NCBI GenBank assembly: GCA_049324115.1
Contig: JBMOMN010000006.1
Span: 88,730-152,729, forward strand
From: UBA5796 sp040752455
GTDB taxonomy: Bacteria; Chloroflexota; Anaerolineae; Anaerolineales; Villigracilaceae
Reading direction: 5' to 3'
DNA length: 64,000 nucleotides
Position numbers and translations under genes: made by a program. Positions within the stretch are counted from its first letter, which is position 1, and each line of letters opens with the position of its first letter. Under the pieces are notes generated by a model. That model had not been told where the DNA came from, made no database searches, and saw nothing but the letters and a program-made list of their open reading frames with translations. Positions 32,688 through 41,077 of the stretch are shown piece after piece.

Positions 32688-33836
32688 TCAGGCACACTCA
32701 TCGAGCGTCTCGCGCACCGCCTGCGCGACCCACTCGACCTGCTCGTCGCGCATCGAGGGGTAGAGCGGCAGCGTGACCTGGCGGGCGGCTACGTCTTCGG
32801 TGACGGGCAGGGAAAGGCCGCGCGCCTGCCACTCGTCCCGGTAGACCTGGAAGCGGTGGACCGGCGGGTAGTGGTTGCTGGTCTGGACGCCGCGAGCCTT
32901 CATCCCGTCCATGAAACGGAAGCGGTCCACGCCGGGCGGCAGCAGCGCCGACAGGATGTGGTAACAGGACGTACCGCGCTCCTGCTCGAAAGGCAGCCCC
33001 ACCTGCGGGGCCAGCTCGGCCAGCAGGTCGCGGTAAAGAGCGGTCAGGTGTTCCCGGCGTGCGTTCCCGGCGGGCAGCTTGCGGAGCTGGACCCGCCCGA
33101 TGGCAGAGCGCAGTTCGTCTATCCGGTAGTTGTAGCCGGGAGCGACCACGTCGTAGCTGTAGGCATGCCCCTGGTGGCGATCCCAACTGAGGGAGGTCAT
33201 GCCGTGCGAGCGGAGCAGGCGCAGGCGGTCGGCCAGGGCGTCGTCATCCGTTGCCAGCATCCCGCCCTCGCCGGTGGTCATGTTCTTGTTCGAGAAGAAA
33301 CTGTAACAACCGATCTCGCCCCAGGCGCCGAGCATCCGCCCGTCGAGTTCGGAGCCGATGGCGTGGGCCGAGTCTTCGAGCAGGGACAGGCCGTGGCGGC
33401 GGGCGATCTCCCGGATGGCGGGCATGTCGCAGGCGAACCCGGCGTAGTGGACCACCAGGATGGCTTTCGTCTTCCCAGTGATCCGAGACTCGATGGAGGC
33501 CGGGGAGATGTTCAGCCACTCGGCGCTCTCTATGTCGGCGAAGACCGGCTCCGCGCCGGTGTAACGGACGGCGTTGGCGGTGGCGACGAAGGTCAGCGAG
33601 GGGACGATCACCTCGTCCCCTGGCCCGACCCCGGCGGCCAGGCAGGCCAGGTGCAGGGCGGCGGTGGCGTTGGTGACGGCGATCGTATGCTTCGCACCGG
33701 TGAATTCGGCGAACTCCTGCTCGAACTGCCGCGTGACTTCCCCCATGCTCAACCAGCCGGAGCGGATCACCTCCCGCACAGCTTCTTCCTCTTCGGGGCC
33801 AAAATCAATGTCAGCTAAAGGTACACGCCAATCCAT
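32688..33836 (-). CDS. DegT/DnrJ/EryC1/StrS-family sugar aminotransferase
   Basis: A 382-residue PLP enzyme that transfers an amino group to a keto-sugar nucleotide. It shows the family hallmarks: WLSMGEVTRQFEQEFAEF, NATAALHLA (PLP phosphate site), VIVPSLTFVATANAV, EDSAHAIGS, and the Schiff-base Lys in FFSNKNMTTGEGG near residue 183. Together with the LegB-like dehydratase and the nucleotidyltransferase gene just upstream it probably makes an amino-sugar nucleotide for the surface glycan. Confidence 0.92.
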   Translation of the reverse strand: MDWRVPLADIDFGPEEEEAVREVIRSGWLSMGEVTRQFEQEFAEFTGAKHTIAVTNATAALHLACLAAGVGPGDEVIVPSLTFVATANAVRYTGAEPVFADIESAEWLNISPASIESRITGKTKAILVVHYAGFACDMPAIREIARRHGLSLLEDSAHAIGSELDGRMLGAWGEIGCYSFFSNKNMTTGEGGMLATDDDALADRLRLLRSHGMTSLSWDRHQGHAYSYDVVAPGYNYRIDELRSAIGRVQLRKLPAGNARREHLTALYRDLLAELAPQVGLPFEQERGTSCYHILSALLPPGVDRFRFMDGMKARGVQTSNHYPPVHRFQVYRDEWQARGLSLPVTEDVAARQVTLPLYPSMRDEQVEWVAQAVRETLDECA

Positions 33837-33839
33837 AAC

Positions 33840-34079
33840 GATCCTTTTTGGCCCTCCCGCTTCTGCCGGGAAAGCCCAAAACCTTAGCCGCGGATTACGC
33901 TAATTTGCGCGGATTTTCCAGAAAAATTAGTGAAAATCAGCGGCCAAGACTCTTTCATCCTTGAACCCAATCCCGTTAAGTTCGGGAGAGCCATGTTTTT
34001 GAAAAAAATTCGCGGAATTCGTTTCCTTCGCGTAATTCGCGTTGAAAAGGGTTCGATCAAAGGCGATATAAATATCGCC
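33840..34079. repeat. Intergenic region made of short palindromic repeats
   Basis: Contains ccgcggattacgctaattt (related to 63725-63793), an attcgcggaattcg...cgtaattcgcgtt unit like the inside of the 38591 element, and the hairpin GGCGATATAAATATCGCC at 34064-34081, which could end the nucleotidyltransferase transcript. No gene is visible. Confidence 0.7.
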
Positions 34080-34793
34080 CTACGCATCTTCCGGCAGGAA
34101 CCGGGATTTCATCGTCTCGAACTCTTGGTTGGCCTGGGCGTAGTCGTCCGGGCGGCCGAGGTCCTGCCAGTAGCCGGAGAAGGGATAGCCGATGACCCGC
34201 TCGCCTCCGCCGATCAGCTTCAGCACCAGGTCGGGGAAATCGAGATACTGGTTGTACGGAATGTGAGGAAGCACGCGGGCATCGAAGACGTAAATGCCCA
34301 TGCTGACCGAGTAATCGTAGGACGGCTTCTCGATGTAGCCGGTCACCTCGTGGCCGCCGTCGAACTGGATCACGCCGTAATCTATCCGCACCTGGCGGGC
34401 GTGCATGGCGATCGTGGCGGCGGCCCCGCTCTGGCGGTGGGCGGCGATCAACCCGGCCAGCGACAGGTCGGTCAACACGTCCCCGTTCGTGACCAGGAAG
34501 GTCTCGCCCAGGCCGTCGAGCAGCGAGAGCGGCCCGGCAGTGCCCAGCGGCTGGTCTTCCAGGCTGTACGAGATGTTCACGCCGAACTGGCTGCCGTCCT
34601 TGAAATACGAACGCAGCAGCTCGGCCAGGTGCCCGACCGTGACCACGATGTCCTGGATGCCGGCGCGCTTCATCTGGCGCACCAAAATCTCCAGGATCGG
34701 CATGTCCCCGATCGGCATGAGCGGCTTGGGCAGGATTTGGGTATAGGGGGCCAGGCGGGTGCCCTTTCCCCCTGCCAATACAACGGCTTTCAT
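34080..34793 (-). CDS. Sugar-phosphate nucleotidyltransferase
   Basis: A 237-residue NTP-transferase-fold enzyme that activates a sugar-1-phosphate with a nucleotide. The N-terminus MKAVVLAGGKGTRLAPYT holds the nucleotide-binding loop, with LPKPLMPIGDMPI after it; FLVTNGDVLTD carries the metal-binding Asp; VTGYIEKP and GIYVFD complete the sugar pocket. Length and motifs fit the glucose-1-P thymidylyl / mannose-1-P guanylyl group; substrate not certain. Confidence 0.92.
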   Translation of the reverse strand: MKAVVLAGGKGTRLAPYTQILPKPLMPIGDMPILEILVRQMKRAGIQDIVVTVGHLAELLRSYFKDGSQFGVNISYSLEDQPLGTAGPLSLLDGLGETFLVTNGDVLTDLSLAGLIAAHRQSGAAATIAMHARQVRIDYGVIQFDGGHEVTGYIEKPSYDYSVSMGIYVFDARVLPHIPYNQYLDFPDLVLKLIGGGERVIGYPFSGYWQDLGRPDDYAQANQEFETMKSRFLPEDA

Positions 34794-34810
34794 TTTTCCT
34801 CCTTACAAAA

Positions 34811-34875
34811 AGACTTCGGAAGTCTCACGGGACGAATCCGTGCCCCAAAGACTCCGCAAAAGACTTCCGAAGTCT
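34811..34875. repeat. Inverted repeat with perfect 15-base arms (agacttcggaagtct)
   Basis: AGACTTCGGAAGTCT at 34811-34825 and its exact complement at 34861-34875. An inner hairpin, cacgg/ccgtg, lies around 34826-34842. Same family as 3645-3715. It sits after the stop of the LegB-like gene on the minus strand. Confidence 0.85.
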
Positions 34876-34888
34876 GCTGGATATATTT

Positions 34889-35884
34889 CTAAAACTCGTA
34901 CTCACCGACGCGGTACAAATGCAGGTTGTCGCGGACCCAGGCGATCGTGCGGTCGAGGCCCTCGTCCAGAGACACGCCGGGGGTCCAGCCGAGAGCCGTG
35001 CGGGCCAGGCTGTTGTCCGAGATCAGGTTGTAGACCTCGGATTTCTCCGGGCGCAGGCGGGACTCGTCAATCTCCAGCCGCACCGGGCGGCCAATTTTAT
35101 GGATGATGGCCTCGCCCAGGTCGCGGATGCGGATGTTTTCGCCCGTCCCCAGGTTATAGGTCCCGCCCTCCACGCCCGGCGTAGCGGCCGCGGACAGGAA
35201 GCCGGCTACCGTGTCTTCGACGTAAGTGAAATCCCGGGCCGTATCCAGGTTGCCCAGGCGGAGCGAGTCTTTGACCAGGGCCTGGGTGATGACCGCCGGG
35301 ATGACCGCCCTGGCCGACTGGCGCGGCCCGTAAGTGTTGAACGGGCGCACCGTGACCACCGGCAGGTCGAACGAGCGGTAATAACTCTCGGCCAGTTTGT
35401 CGGCCCCGATCTTGCTGGCCGAATAGGGCGACTGCCCCTGGAGCGGGTGGCCCTCGTCAATCGGGACGCGCAGGGCCGTGCCGTAGACCTCGCTGGTGGA
35501 GGTGTGCAGGATGCGCCGCACGCCCAACTGCCGCCCGGCGTTGAGCAGGTTGAGGGTGCCCATGAAATTGGTCTCGGCCACCTCGGTCGGGTGAAAATAA
35601 GAATAGGGTATTGAAATCAGCGCCCCGAGGTGGAAGACGACCTCGCAGCCGCGCATGGCTTCGAGCACGGCCTGGGGGTCGCGCAGGTCGCCGCCGATGA
35701 CCTGGAGGCCGGAGCGGATCTCGTCCGGGAGCAGGCGCAGCAGGCCGCTATCGCCGCGTGAGTTGTAGCGGACGAAGGCGCGCACCCTGGCCCCGGAGCG
35801 GGCCAGCCGCTCGACCAGGTGGCTGCCGATGAAGCCGCCCGCGCCGGTGACGAGGACGGGGATGTTCGACCAGTTGGTTTCCAT
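34889..35884 (-). CDS. LegB-like NAD-dependent sugar-nucleotide 4,6-dehydratase (SDR family)
   Basis: A 331-residue extended SDR. The Rossmann motif is GAGGFIGSH near the N-terminus, the active-site STSEVYG precedes SPYSASKIGADKLA (the YxxxK catalytic pair), and RPFNTYGPRQSARAVIP is the substrate loop. The pattern matches LegB-type 4,6-dehydratases best (an identification by remembered family pattern). It would supply the keto-sugar for the adjacent DegT aminotransferase. ATG 35884 with an AGGA site is preferred over an upstream GTG. Confidence 0.88.
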   Translation of the reverse strand: METNWSNIPVLVTGAGGFIGSHLVERLARSGARVRAFVRYNSRGDSGLLRLLPDEIRSGLQVIGGDLRDPQAVLEAMRGCEVVFHLGALISIPYSYFHPTEVAETNFMGTLNLLNAGRQLGVRRILHTSTSEVYGTALRVPIDEGHPLQGQSPYSASKIGADKLAESYYRSFDLPVVTVRPFNTYGPRQSARAVIPAVITQALVKDSLRLGNLDTARDFTYVEDTVAGFLSAAATPGVEGGTYNLGTGENIRIRDLGEAIIHKIGRPVRLEIDESRLRPEKSEVYNLISDNSLARTALGWTPGVSLDEGLDRTIAWVRDNLHLYRVGEYEF

Positions 35885-35939
35885 GAAGTTTCCTTGTTTA
35901 GCCACGAATACCGCGAATTGGCACGAATGAGTCTACGGC

Positions 35940-36190
35940 AAAACCTTTTTCACCGCGAAGGATGGAAATCTGTACGGCAAGATTTATCTTGCTCTTCCGC
36001 AATTAACGGGAAAGAGCCTAAACACAAAGTAACACGAAGGCGCTCAAAGGGAGAAAAGGCGCACTGTCGGACGCGTTCTTCCTTCGTTGACTTTGTGTCC
36101 CTTCGTGTTTCAAAGGTTTTCCCGGTAAAAACAGGAGAGCCGATTTATCTTGCCCCCGAAGGCAACATGAATGTTGCCGTACTTGTATTT
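35940..36190. repeat. Dispersed repeat family R1, copy B (uninterrupted)
   Basis: Aligned with copy A (1801-2075) in reverse, it is continuous across the place where A carries a 128-bp insertion. It is bordered by ggcaagatttatcttgc (35978-35996) and gcaacatgaatgttgc (36162-36178) hairpin phrases. Confidence 0.85.
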
Positions 36191-36194
36191 TCAG

Positions 36195-37706
36195 TTATCC
36201 CGCTGCCTCGACCATCAGGTAGGATTGCAGGCTGGCGAAGATGTCGGCGATGTCCACCAGGTGGGCGCGGGTCTGGCGGCAGCTCCTGAAGATGCGTTCG
36301 GTATCCACCGGGGATAGCGGGTCGCCGATGGCAAAAAAGATCACCCCGATGTCGAGCTTCTCGACCAGGCAGGGGATATCGGCCGCCGTCCCCAGCACCG
36401 GACACCCGTCCAGGCGCATACCTTGCAGGGAGGGATCGTCGTCCACGTAGCCGACGACCGAGAACAGGCGCTGGAACTCGTTGTGGCGCAGCAGCCAGGT
36501 GGCAAACTCACCGCCCTTGCCCGCCCCGACCACCAGCACCCGCTCGCCCACCCTGTGCTTGCCGGTGCGGGTGCGCAGCCAGAGCGAGGCCAGCCCGGTC
36601 AACAGGCGCAGGCGGTAACGGGCGATGATGAACCCGGTCAGGACGACCGCGCTGGCCATCAGGGTGAAGCCCGGCAGGCTGGCCAGGGGCGGGACGAAAG
36701 ACTCGATAGCCAGGCTGACGACGGCCACGATCCCGCAGGAGAACAGCAATTTGAAGATGTCCTCCGGGGCCGCCCGCGACCAGACCACCCGTTTCAGCCC
36801 CAGGGCCACGTTCATCCCGCTGAAGAGCAGGGCCAGCAGCAGCGACAGCCAGAAGGACTGGCTCCAGCCGAGGTTGAGGGGACGGTAGAGCCGCCAGGTC
36901 ACGCCCGCCAGGGCCGTCCCCAGGAAGGCGACCACCAGGTCCACCGAGAACCAGTTCAAATAGGAGCGCGCCAGCCGGGTGAACGGGCCGCCGAAGAGCA
37001 ATCCCTCCGAAGCCGGGACCCGGCCCATGCGCGGGATCAGCACCAGGAAGGTCCAGAAGATGGCGTCCAGGTCGGAGAAGAAAGAGTGGTGACGGACGTA
37101 GAGCAGGTCGAGGCGCAGCTTGTCGGGGGCGAGTTTGTTGAGGTAATCGCCCATCAGGTTCTCGCCGGTCAGGCGTTTTTCCTCGTCGTGGTAGAGCACG
37201 CTGGCCGGGCTGGTCATCCCCGGGCGCACCGAGAGGATCTCATTCCGGGCCTCCTCCGGCCAGGTCGCCACGATCTCGGGGTCTTCGGGACGCGGCCCGA
37301 CCAGGCTCATCTCGCCTCTCAACACGTTCCATAGCTGGGGCAGTTCGTTGAGCTTGGTATCCCGCAGCCAGCGGCCGATGGGCGTGACGCGTTCGTCGCC
37401 CTGGGCGGTGATCTTCGGGCCGGTGTAGCTTTCGGGGCGCTCGTACATGGTGCGGAACTTGAGGATGCCGAAGACGGTCCCGCCCCGCCCGGCGCGCGGC
37501 CCGCGGTAGAAGATCGGGCCGGGGTCCTCGCGCTTGAGCCGCCAGGCGACATACGCGAAGAAAGGCGAGAGCAGGATCAGCCCCAGGGCCGCGCCGAGCG
37601 CGTCCCGCAGACGGCACAGGAAGCAGTCTACGAGACCCGGCCAGGCGCGGGGCGAAGAACGGTGTGGGATGGGTTTGATCTTGTTTCGAGCGATTGTCTC
37701 TGCCAT
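36195..37706 (-). CDS. Polyprenyl-phosphate sugar-1-phosphate transferase with swapped domain order
   Basis: A 503-residue membrane protein that likely starts the glycan on undecaprenyl phosphate. The bacterial sugar transferase domain is at the N-terminus (about 30-235): a membrane hairpin (LGLILLSPFFAYVAW), then DPGPIFYRGPRAGRGG, LKFRTM, TPIGRWLRDTKLNELPQLWN and EMSLVGPRPE. Four transmembrane helices follow (about 245-385), then a Rossmann-like domain, VLVVGAGKGGEFATWLL (about 395-490). In WbaP/CapD-type proteins the helices and Rossmann domain come first, so the order here is permuted. GGAG precedes the ATG. Confidence 0.88.
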   Translation of the reverse strand: MAETIARNKIKPIPHRSSPRAWPGLVDCFLCRLRDALGAALGLILLSPFFAYVAWRLKREDPGPIFYRGPRAGRGGTVFGILKFRTMYERPESYTGPKITAQGDERVTPIGRWLRDTKLNELPQLWNVLRGEMSLVGPRPEDPEIVATWPEEARNEILSVRPGMTSPASVLYHDEEKRLTGENLMGDYLNKLAPDKLRLDLLYVRHHSFFSDLDAIFWTFLVLIPRMGRVPASEGLLFGGPFTRLARSYLNWFSVDLVVAFLGTALAGVTWRLYRPLNLGWSQSFWLSLLLALLFSGMNVALGLKRVVWSRAAPEDIFKLLFSCGIVAVVSLAIESFVPPLASLPGFTLMASAVVLTGFIIARYRLRLLTGLASLWLRTRTGKHRVGERVLVVGAGKGGEFATWLLRHNEFQRLFSVVGYVDDDPSLQGMRLDGCPVLGTAADIPCLVEKLDIGVIFFAIGDPLSPVDTERIFRSCRQTRAHLVDIADIFASLQSYLMVEAAG

Positions 37707-37774
37707 AAGTCTCTCCCTCTGTTGACAAATCAGTAATCAGTAATCAGTGTTCAGTGACCAGTTTTCAGTGTTCA

Positions 37775-37880
37775 GGCCGAATAGTGGCCAGGTAGTGGGT
37801 GTTGAAAATTTTGAAGCTCTCGAGGAATAAAGCAAGCCTACAAGAGATGGGCACAACTCGTCGTGTAACCGGCGGGGCCA
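37775..37880 (-). pseudogene. Degraded 3' end of the SAM methyltransferase gene (oldest copy)
   Basis: About 100 bases recognisably similar to the 3' end of the gene at 41078-41779 (gccaggtag...gggtgttgaaaattttgaagctctc). It is preceded by cagtaatcagtgttcagt-type repeats, which also precede the other two copies. It has many changes and no frame. Confidence 0.65.
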
Positions 37881-37889
37881 GCGTAATGT

Positions 37890-38264
37890 TTACTTGCCTC
37901 GATTCATCCTTTGCCGCACAAAAGTCAGGAATTCACGAAGCGCTTGCTTTGGGCTAGCGCTGATTTGACTTTCCACCACCTTAATTTCGCTGCCATCATG
38001 AAAGTGACGAGGAAAGGTTTCAATGGTTTGCCAACGCTGGTGCGGGGCATTGTCATGCCGGTAGATCGTCCCGTCAATTGCCCGTCGCTCCCAATGATAA
38101 CTATAACGATCCGGCAGTTTCAACGAAAACCAAATATCCACAAAACTTCCATCTCGAAGGATGATGCGTAGTTCGTTAGCGTCCGGGGAAATCGCTTCTT
38201 TCACAATATCGGCGAATTCGACTTCAGCGATCTCCCGTAGTTTCTCGACGTCGGTTTGCGTCAT
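37890..38264 (-). CDS. TumE-like (DUF6516) toxin
   Basis: A 124-residue protein of the DUF6516/TumE type, with IILRDGSFVDIWFSLKLPD, YSYHWERR, YRHDNAPH and FPRHFHDGSE segments rich in aromatic residues and His. TumE proteins are predicted toxins of two-gene modules. Its ATG overlaps the stop of the upstream small gene by 4 bases (ATGA). It is the most distal of three toxin-antitoxin modules in this stretch. Confidence 0.78.
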   Translation of the reverse strand: MTQTDVEKLREIAEVEFADIVKEAISPDANELRIILRDGSFVDIWFSLKLPDRYSYHWERRAIDGTIYRHDNAPHQRWQTIETFPRHFHDGSEIKVVESQISASPKQALREFLTFVRQRMNRGK

Positions 38265-38554
38265 GCCAGGGATTCAAGTAGTTTCTGGAGCCGGTCTCGT
38301 TTATATTCCAGGTGATCCAGCCGCTGGAAATCCCGCCAGGAATCGGCTTCTTCGAGCGCACCCTTCCGATAACGATCATCCATTTCCTCGACACTCGAGA
38401 CGTTGTATTTGCTTGTAATCTCGAAGATTTCCGCTTGAACTGTCCGAAGTTGACGCTCAAGGTAACTATACAATCCCCTGCGGATCAGATCATCCTCGGG
38501 AATTTGCAATTCTTGAGCCAGTTCATTCAGAATGGCAATGGTCTGTCCAGTCAT
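38261..38554 (-). CDS. Putative antitoxin partner of the TumE-like protein
   Basis: A 97-residue protein. The N-terminus (IAILNELAQELQIPEDDLIRRG) resembles a short DNA-binding helix pair, and the rest is coiled coil (KYNVSSVEEMDDRYRKG). No named family is recognised. The order, antitoxin first with a 4-base overlap, and the toxin family of the next gene support the role. Confidence 0.65.
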   Translation of the reverse strand: MTGQTIAILNELAQELQIPEDDLIRRGLYSYLERQLRTVQAEIFEITSKYNVSSVEEMDDRYRKGALEEADSWRDFQRLDHLEYKRDRLQKLLESLA

Positions 38555-38590
38555 AATCGTCTCTCTTCTTTCGTCAGGCTAAAACAGTAA

Positions 38591-38773
38591 TGTACAATTC
38601 TCTACCGGACAAAGTTTTGAGAAAACCCTTTTTCAACGCGAATACCCTGACGGGCACACGTTACGCAGATTTGGCGAATAACGCAAATGATTTTGAAAAT
38701 AAATTCGGGAAATTCGCTCCATTTGTGGAATTCGCGTTAAGGTTTTTGGTTTTGTCCGGTAGACAAATGTACA
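38591..38773. mobile_element. 183-bp MITE-like element with 23-bp terminal inverted repeats
   Basis: The left end (38591-38613, TGTACAATTCTCTACCGGAC...) and right end (38751-38773) match as inverted repeats at 21 of 23 positions. The interior is rich in aacgcgaa/ttcgcgtt phrases. The last 58 bases of the window start another copy (ttctctaccggacaacc). No coding capacity. Confidence 0.82.
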
Positions 38774-38816
38774 ACAATTATACATCATGCGGGAAGTGGT
38801 TTTCAGTCACCAGTTG

Positions 38817-39088
38817 TCAGTGGCCGAATGGCCGCCAGATAATGGGTATTGAAAATCTTCAAGCTCTCCAAAAACAGGCACAAGCCCCAAGAGAGTGAGG
38901 CCAGTCGGCGCGCAATGGGAGGCGCAAGGGTGATCCGCTGGAATTCAACCCGGCAACCGGGGAAACATTCCCTGATCCTTCGACCCTTCGACAGGCTCCC
39001 CCTTCGGGGACTTCGCAGGACAGGTCTCTTGTGAACGCAGGCCGCGGGTTTGTTTGTTGGTCGGGTTGAGCTGGAGATCATGCGAAAG
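38817..39088 (-). pseudogene. Truncated copy of the SAM methyltransferase 3' end
   Basis: Encodes the same C-terminus as the intact gene at 41078 (CRVEFQRITLAPPIARRL, SLSWGLCLFLESLKIFNTHY) with few changes. A foreign segment with ccttcgacaggctcccc-type repeat (about 38975-39034) interrupts it. Similarity stops near 39088, where the HEPN gene begins; the 5' two thirds are missing. Confidence 0.85.
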
Positions 39089-39090
39089 GA

Positions 39091-39552
39091 TCAGTTTGTC
39101 TCAGTCCCCCGGCTTCCGCGCCACGCCTCCACAGACGATAACAATCCCTGGACTGCTTGAACACACCGTCGAGCGGTTTGTAAAGCATCATTTGCAGATT
39201 GCTGTGTGAATAAATCCCACGGCAGCGTAAAGGTTTGTTCGTCGCCATAGTCGGTCAGAATATGCTCCCGCTTGCCCAATGCCAGCAGGTCGGGAAGCAT
39301 TTCCTGCAACACAAGCTGTATCTCCTGCGGCAGGGTTCCCTCACGCAAGAAAGCCGCGATCTGCCGGACCGGATCGTGTGTTTTGGGCGGAACGCCGAAC
39401 AACGCCAGGGCGGTCTTGCCCACATTTTCGACTGCCAGTTGCGAGTTATCAACACAGGAACGCCAGCGTTCCAGCGTCATATCTTGTTCGGCCTCGGCCA
39501 GGAACCCTTTTGCCAAGGCGAGTCTGTAAGTGACTTCATCCGGCGCGTTCAC
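39091..39552 (-). CDS. HEPN-domain protein of a HEPN-MNT module
   Basis: A 153-residue helical protein. ALAKGFLAEAEQDM and WRSCVDNSQLAVENVGKTAL are the two conserved HEPN helices. HEPN proteins are RNases and the partners of MNT nucleotidyltransferases. The Rx4-6H catalytic motif is not clear here (an ARRCVQAVQ segment lacks the His), so RNase activity is uncertain. Its start overlaps the MNT gene by 17 bases. Confidence 0.82.
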   Translation of the reverse strand: MNAPDEVTYRLALAKGFLAEAEQDMTLERWRSCVDNSQLAVENVGKTALALFGVPPKTHDPVRQIAAFLREGTLPQEIQLVLQEMLPDLLALGKREHILTDYGDEQTFTLPWDLFTQQSANDALQTARRCVQAVQGLLSSVEAWRGSRGTETN

Positions 39553-40027
39553 GGTAGCCTTCCCAAGTCAGATCCCAATGGCCGGCTGGCATACGCGGAA
39601 AAACCCACATCCACGCGCCAGCCAGGCGCCGCCGCTGCCAACCTGCCTGTTTCAGGGCGGTTATAGCTTTTTGCCGGTATTTGTCAAAGAAAGGATCGCC
39701 GTACAGGCATACCCCATCCACACAAATATCCAACATAAGCGGGGTAAGACTGCGCTCGACTTCTTCGGGCGTCTTGGACACAAAAGATATCGAACCGGGC
39801 AGTTCATCGAGAATTGGCAATAACACACTCCGCACCTCGCGCTGGCGCGCCACCGGATCGGACGGCAATCCTTCGATGACAACGAAAATATCATGGTCGC
39901 TATCCGGCCTGGCTTCATGACGCGCTTGCGAGCCGAACAGCACCGCCGTTTTGAACCGGTTGCCATATTTACCCAGCAACGCTTTTATAAGTGAACGATA
40001 CGTTTCTGGCCTGCCCATTTTATTCAT
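39536..40027 (-). CDS. MNT-type minimal nucleotidyltransferase antitoxin
   Basis: A protein of about 163 residues with the minimal nucleotidyltransferase motif LFGSQARHEARPDSDHDIFV (GSxAR...DxD). In HEPN-MNT modules this enzyme neutralises the HEPN toxin by adding nucleotides to it. ATG 40027 is used; a TTG two codons earlier and ATG 40018 are possible. It directly precedes and overlaps the HEPN gene. Confidence 0.85.
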   Translation of the reverse strand: MNKMGRPETYRSLIKALLGKYGNRFKTAVLFGSQARHEARPDSDHDIFVVIEGLPSDPVARQREVRSVLLPILDELPGSISFVSKTPEEVERSLTPLMLDICVDGVCLYGDPFFDKYRQKAITALKQAGWQRRRLAGAWMWVFPRMPAGHWDLTWEGYRERAG

Positions 40028-40141
40028 TGACAATATCTTTTATCGTGTTCATCGTCCGCTAACCTTTTCTTGCGCCAGTTTTCAGTGTTCAGCCACCGGC
40101 GACTTCTCCAGATCGTAGCCAGGATCCATGAGAGCGTTCAA

Positions 40142-40624
40142 CTATTCACCCGCCTGATCCAGGACAGACCGACGCACTCTTTCGCTGATATGGAATTTCC
40201 TTGCCCTAAGTTCTTCCAATAATGGACGGATTACAGCAAGTTTCCCCATACGCTTCGCCAGTAGAAGCACTCCTATCGTTCCGATAAAATGCAATCCTAA
40301 AAATTCTGCCGCCAGACGGGCCTTTGTCTCATCCAAGAGAATCCAGTCGGCATCCAGTTCAACTGCCAGGACCAACGCTTCTGCTTCGCCCGCATCCAGA
40401 TCAGAACGCAGATAAGCCACTCTATCTTGATCTTCGGGCGACCGGACACTGATCCACTTTGCCTGGTGAATTTCGGTTGAGCCAGGCCGCCCGGCTGCGT
40501 TGGTCACTACTTCATCATAAACCATCTTCGGAATCAAGATACCGCCGAACAACTGCTGTAACAGGTCAAGTTGCCCGATCTTTACCAGGGCAATCAACGG
40601 GGTGGCATCGGAAACAACGATCAC
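40142..40624 (-). CDS. DUF3368 PIN-like toxin
   Basis: A 160-residue PIN-like protein of the DUF3368 family: VVSDATPLIALVKIGQLDLL with the first acidic residue and Thr, VYDEVV, LDAGEAEALVLA with central acidic residues, and ILLDETKARLAA with the final pair. PIN proteins are metal-dependent RNases. The ATG overlaps the stop of the UPF0175 gene (ATGA). The 40034-40140 gap downstream holds only a ttttcagtgttcag repeat. Confidence 0.88.
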   Translation of the reverse strand: MIVVSDATPLIALVKIGQLDLLQQLFGGILIPKMVYDEVVTNAAGRPGSTEIHQAKWISVRSPEDQDRVAYLRSDLDAGEAEALVLAVELDADWILLDETKARLAAEFLGLHFIGTIGVLLLAKRMGKLAVIRPLLEELRARKFHISERVRRSVLDQAGE

Positions 40625-40920
40625 TCCTTCAAATCCTTTTCCAGTTTGTCAACCGCCTCGAATTCACGGCCAAGCTCTTCCCGACTGTAATCCAGCACAG
40701 GGATTTCGTTTTCCGAAAGAAGTTCCAGGAATTCCCATCGGGACAGACCGGCCAGTCTGGCCGCCCTGCCCAGGGAAAGCACCCTTTCCCGGTAGAAGCG
40801 GAGCGCCAGCAACCGGCGCGTTTCTTCAGCCAAAACGTCTTTGAACAAACCGCGAGCCTGTAAAGTATTGAATATATCTTCCGGGAGGCGTGTCTCCACA
40901 ACAACCATATTTGCGTTCAT
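40621..40920 (-). CDS. UPF0175 antitoxin
   Basis: A 99-residue protein of the UPF0175 family, the usual partner of DUF3368 toxins. It has a ribbon-helix-like N-terminus (VVVETRLPEDIF), AEETRRLLALRFYRERVLS, and the helix-turn-helix segment LGRAARLAGLSRWEFLELL. An AGGAGA site precedes the start. The 4-base overlap with the toxin gene confirms the module. Confidence 0.88.
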   Translation of the reverse strand: MNANMVVVETRLPEDIFNTLQARGLFKDVLAEETRRLLALRFYRERVLSLGRAARLAGLSRWEFLELLSENEIPVLDYSREELGREFEAVDKLEKDLKE

Positions 40921-41077
40921 AATTTTCTCTCCTGACAGTGTATCAACCTTCTCGAAACCACCGTCAAAACTTCACGTTGCGGCGATTCTATCACGGAAGT
41001 ATTCCTCCACCCTGCCCATCCCCCGGCGGGATCTTCGAGATAGCCGCCAGGAAGGTGCAATTTTCAGTAATCAGTGT

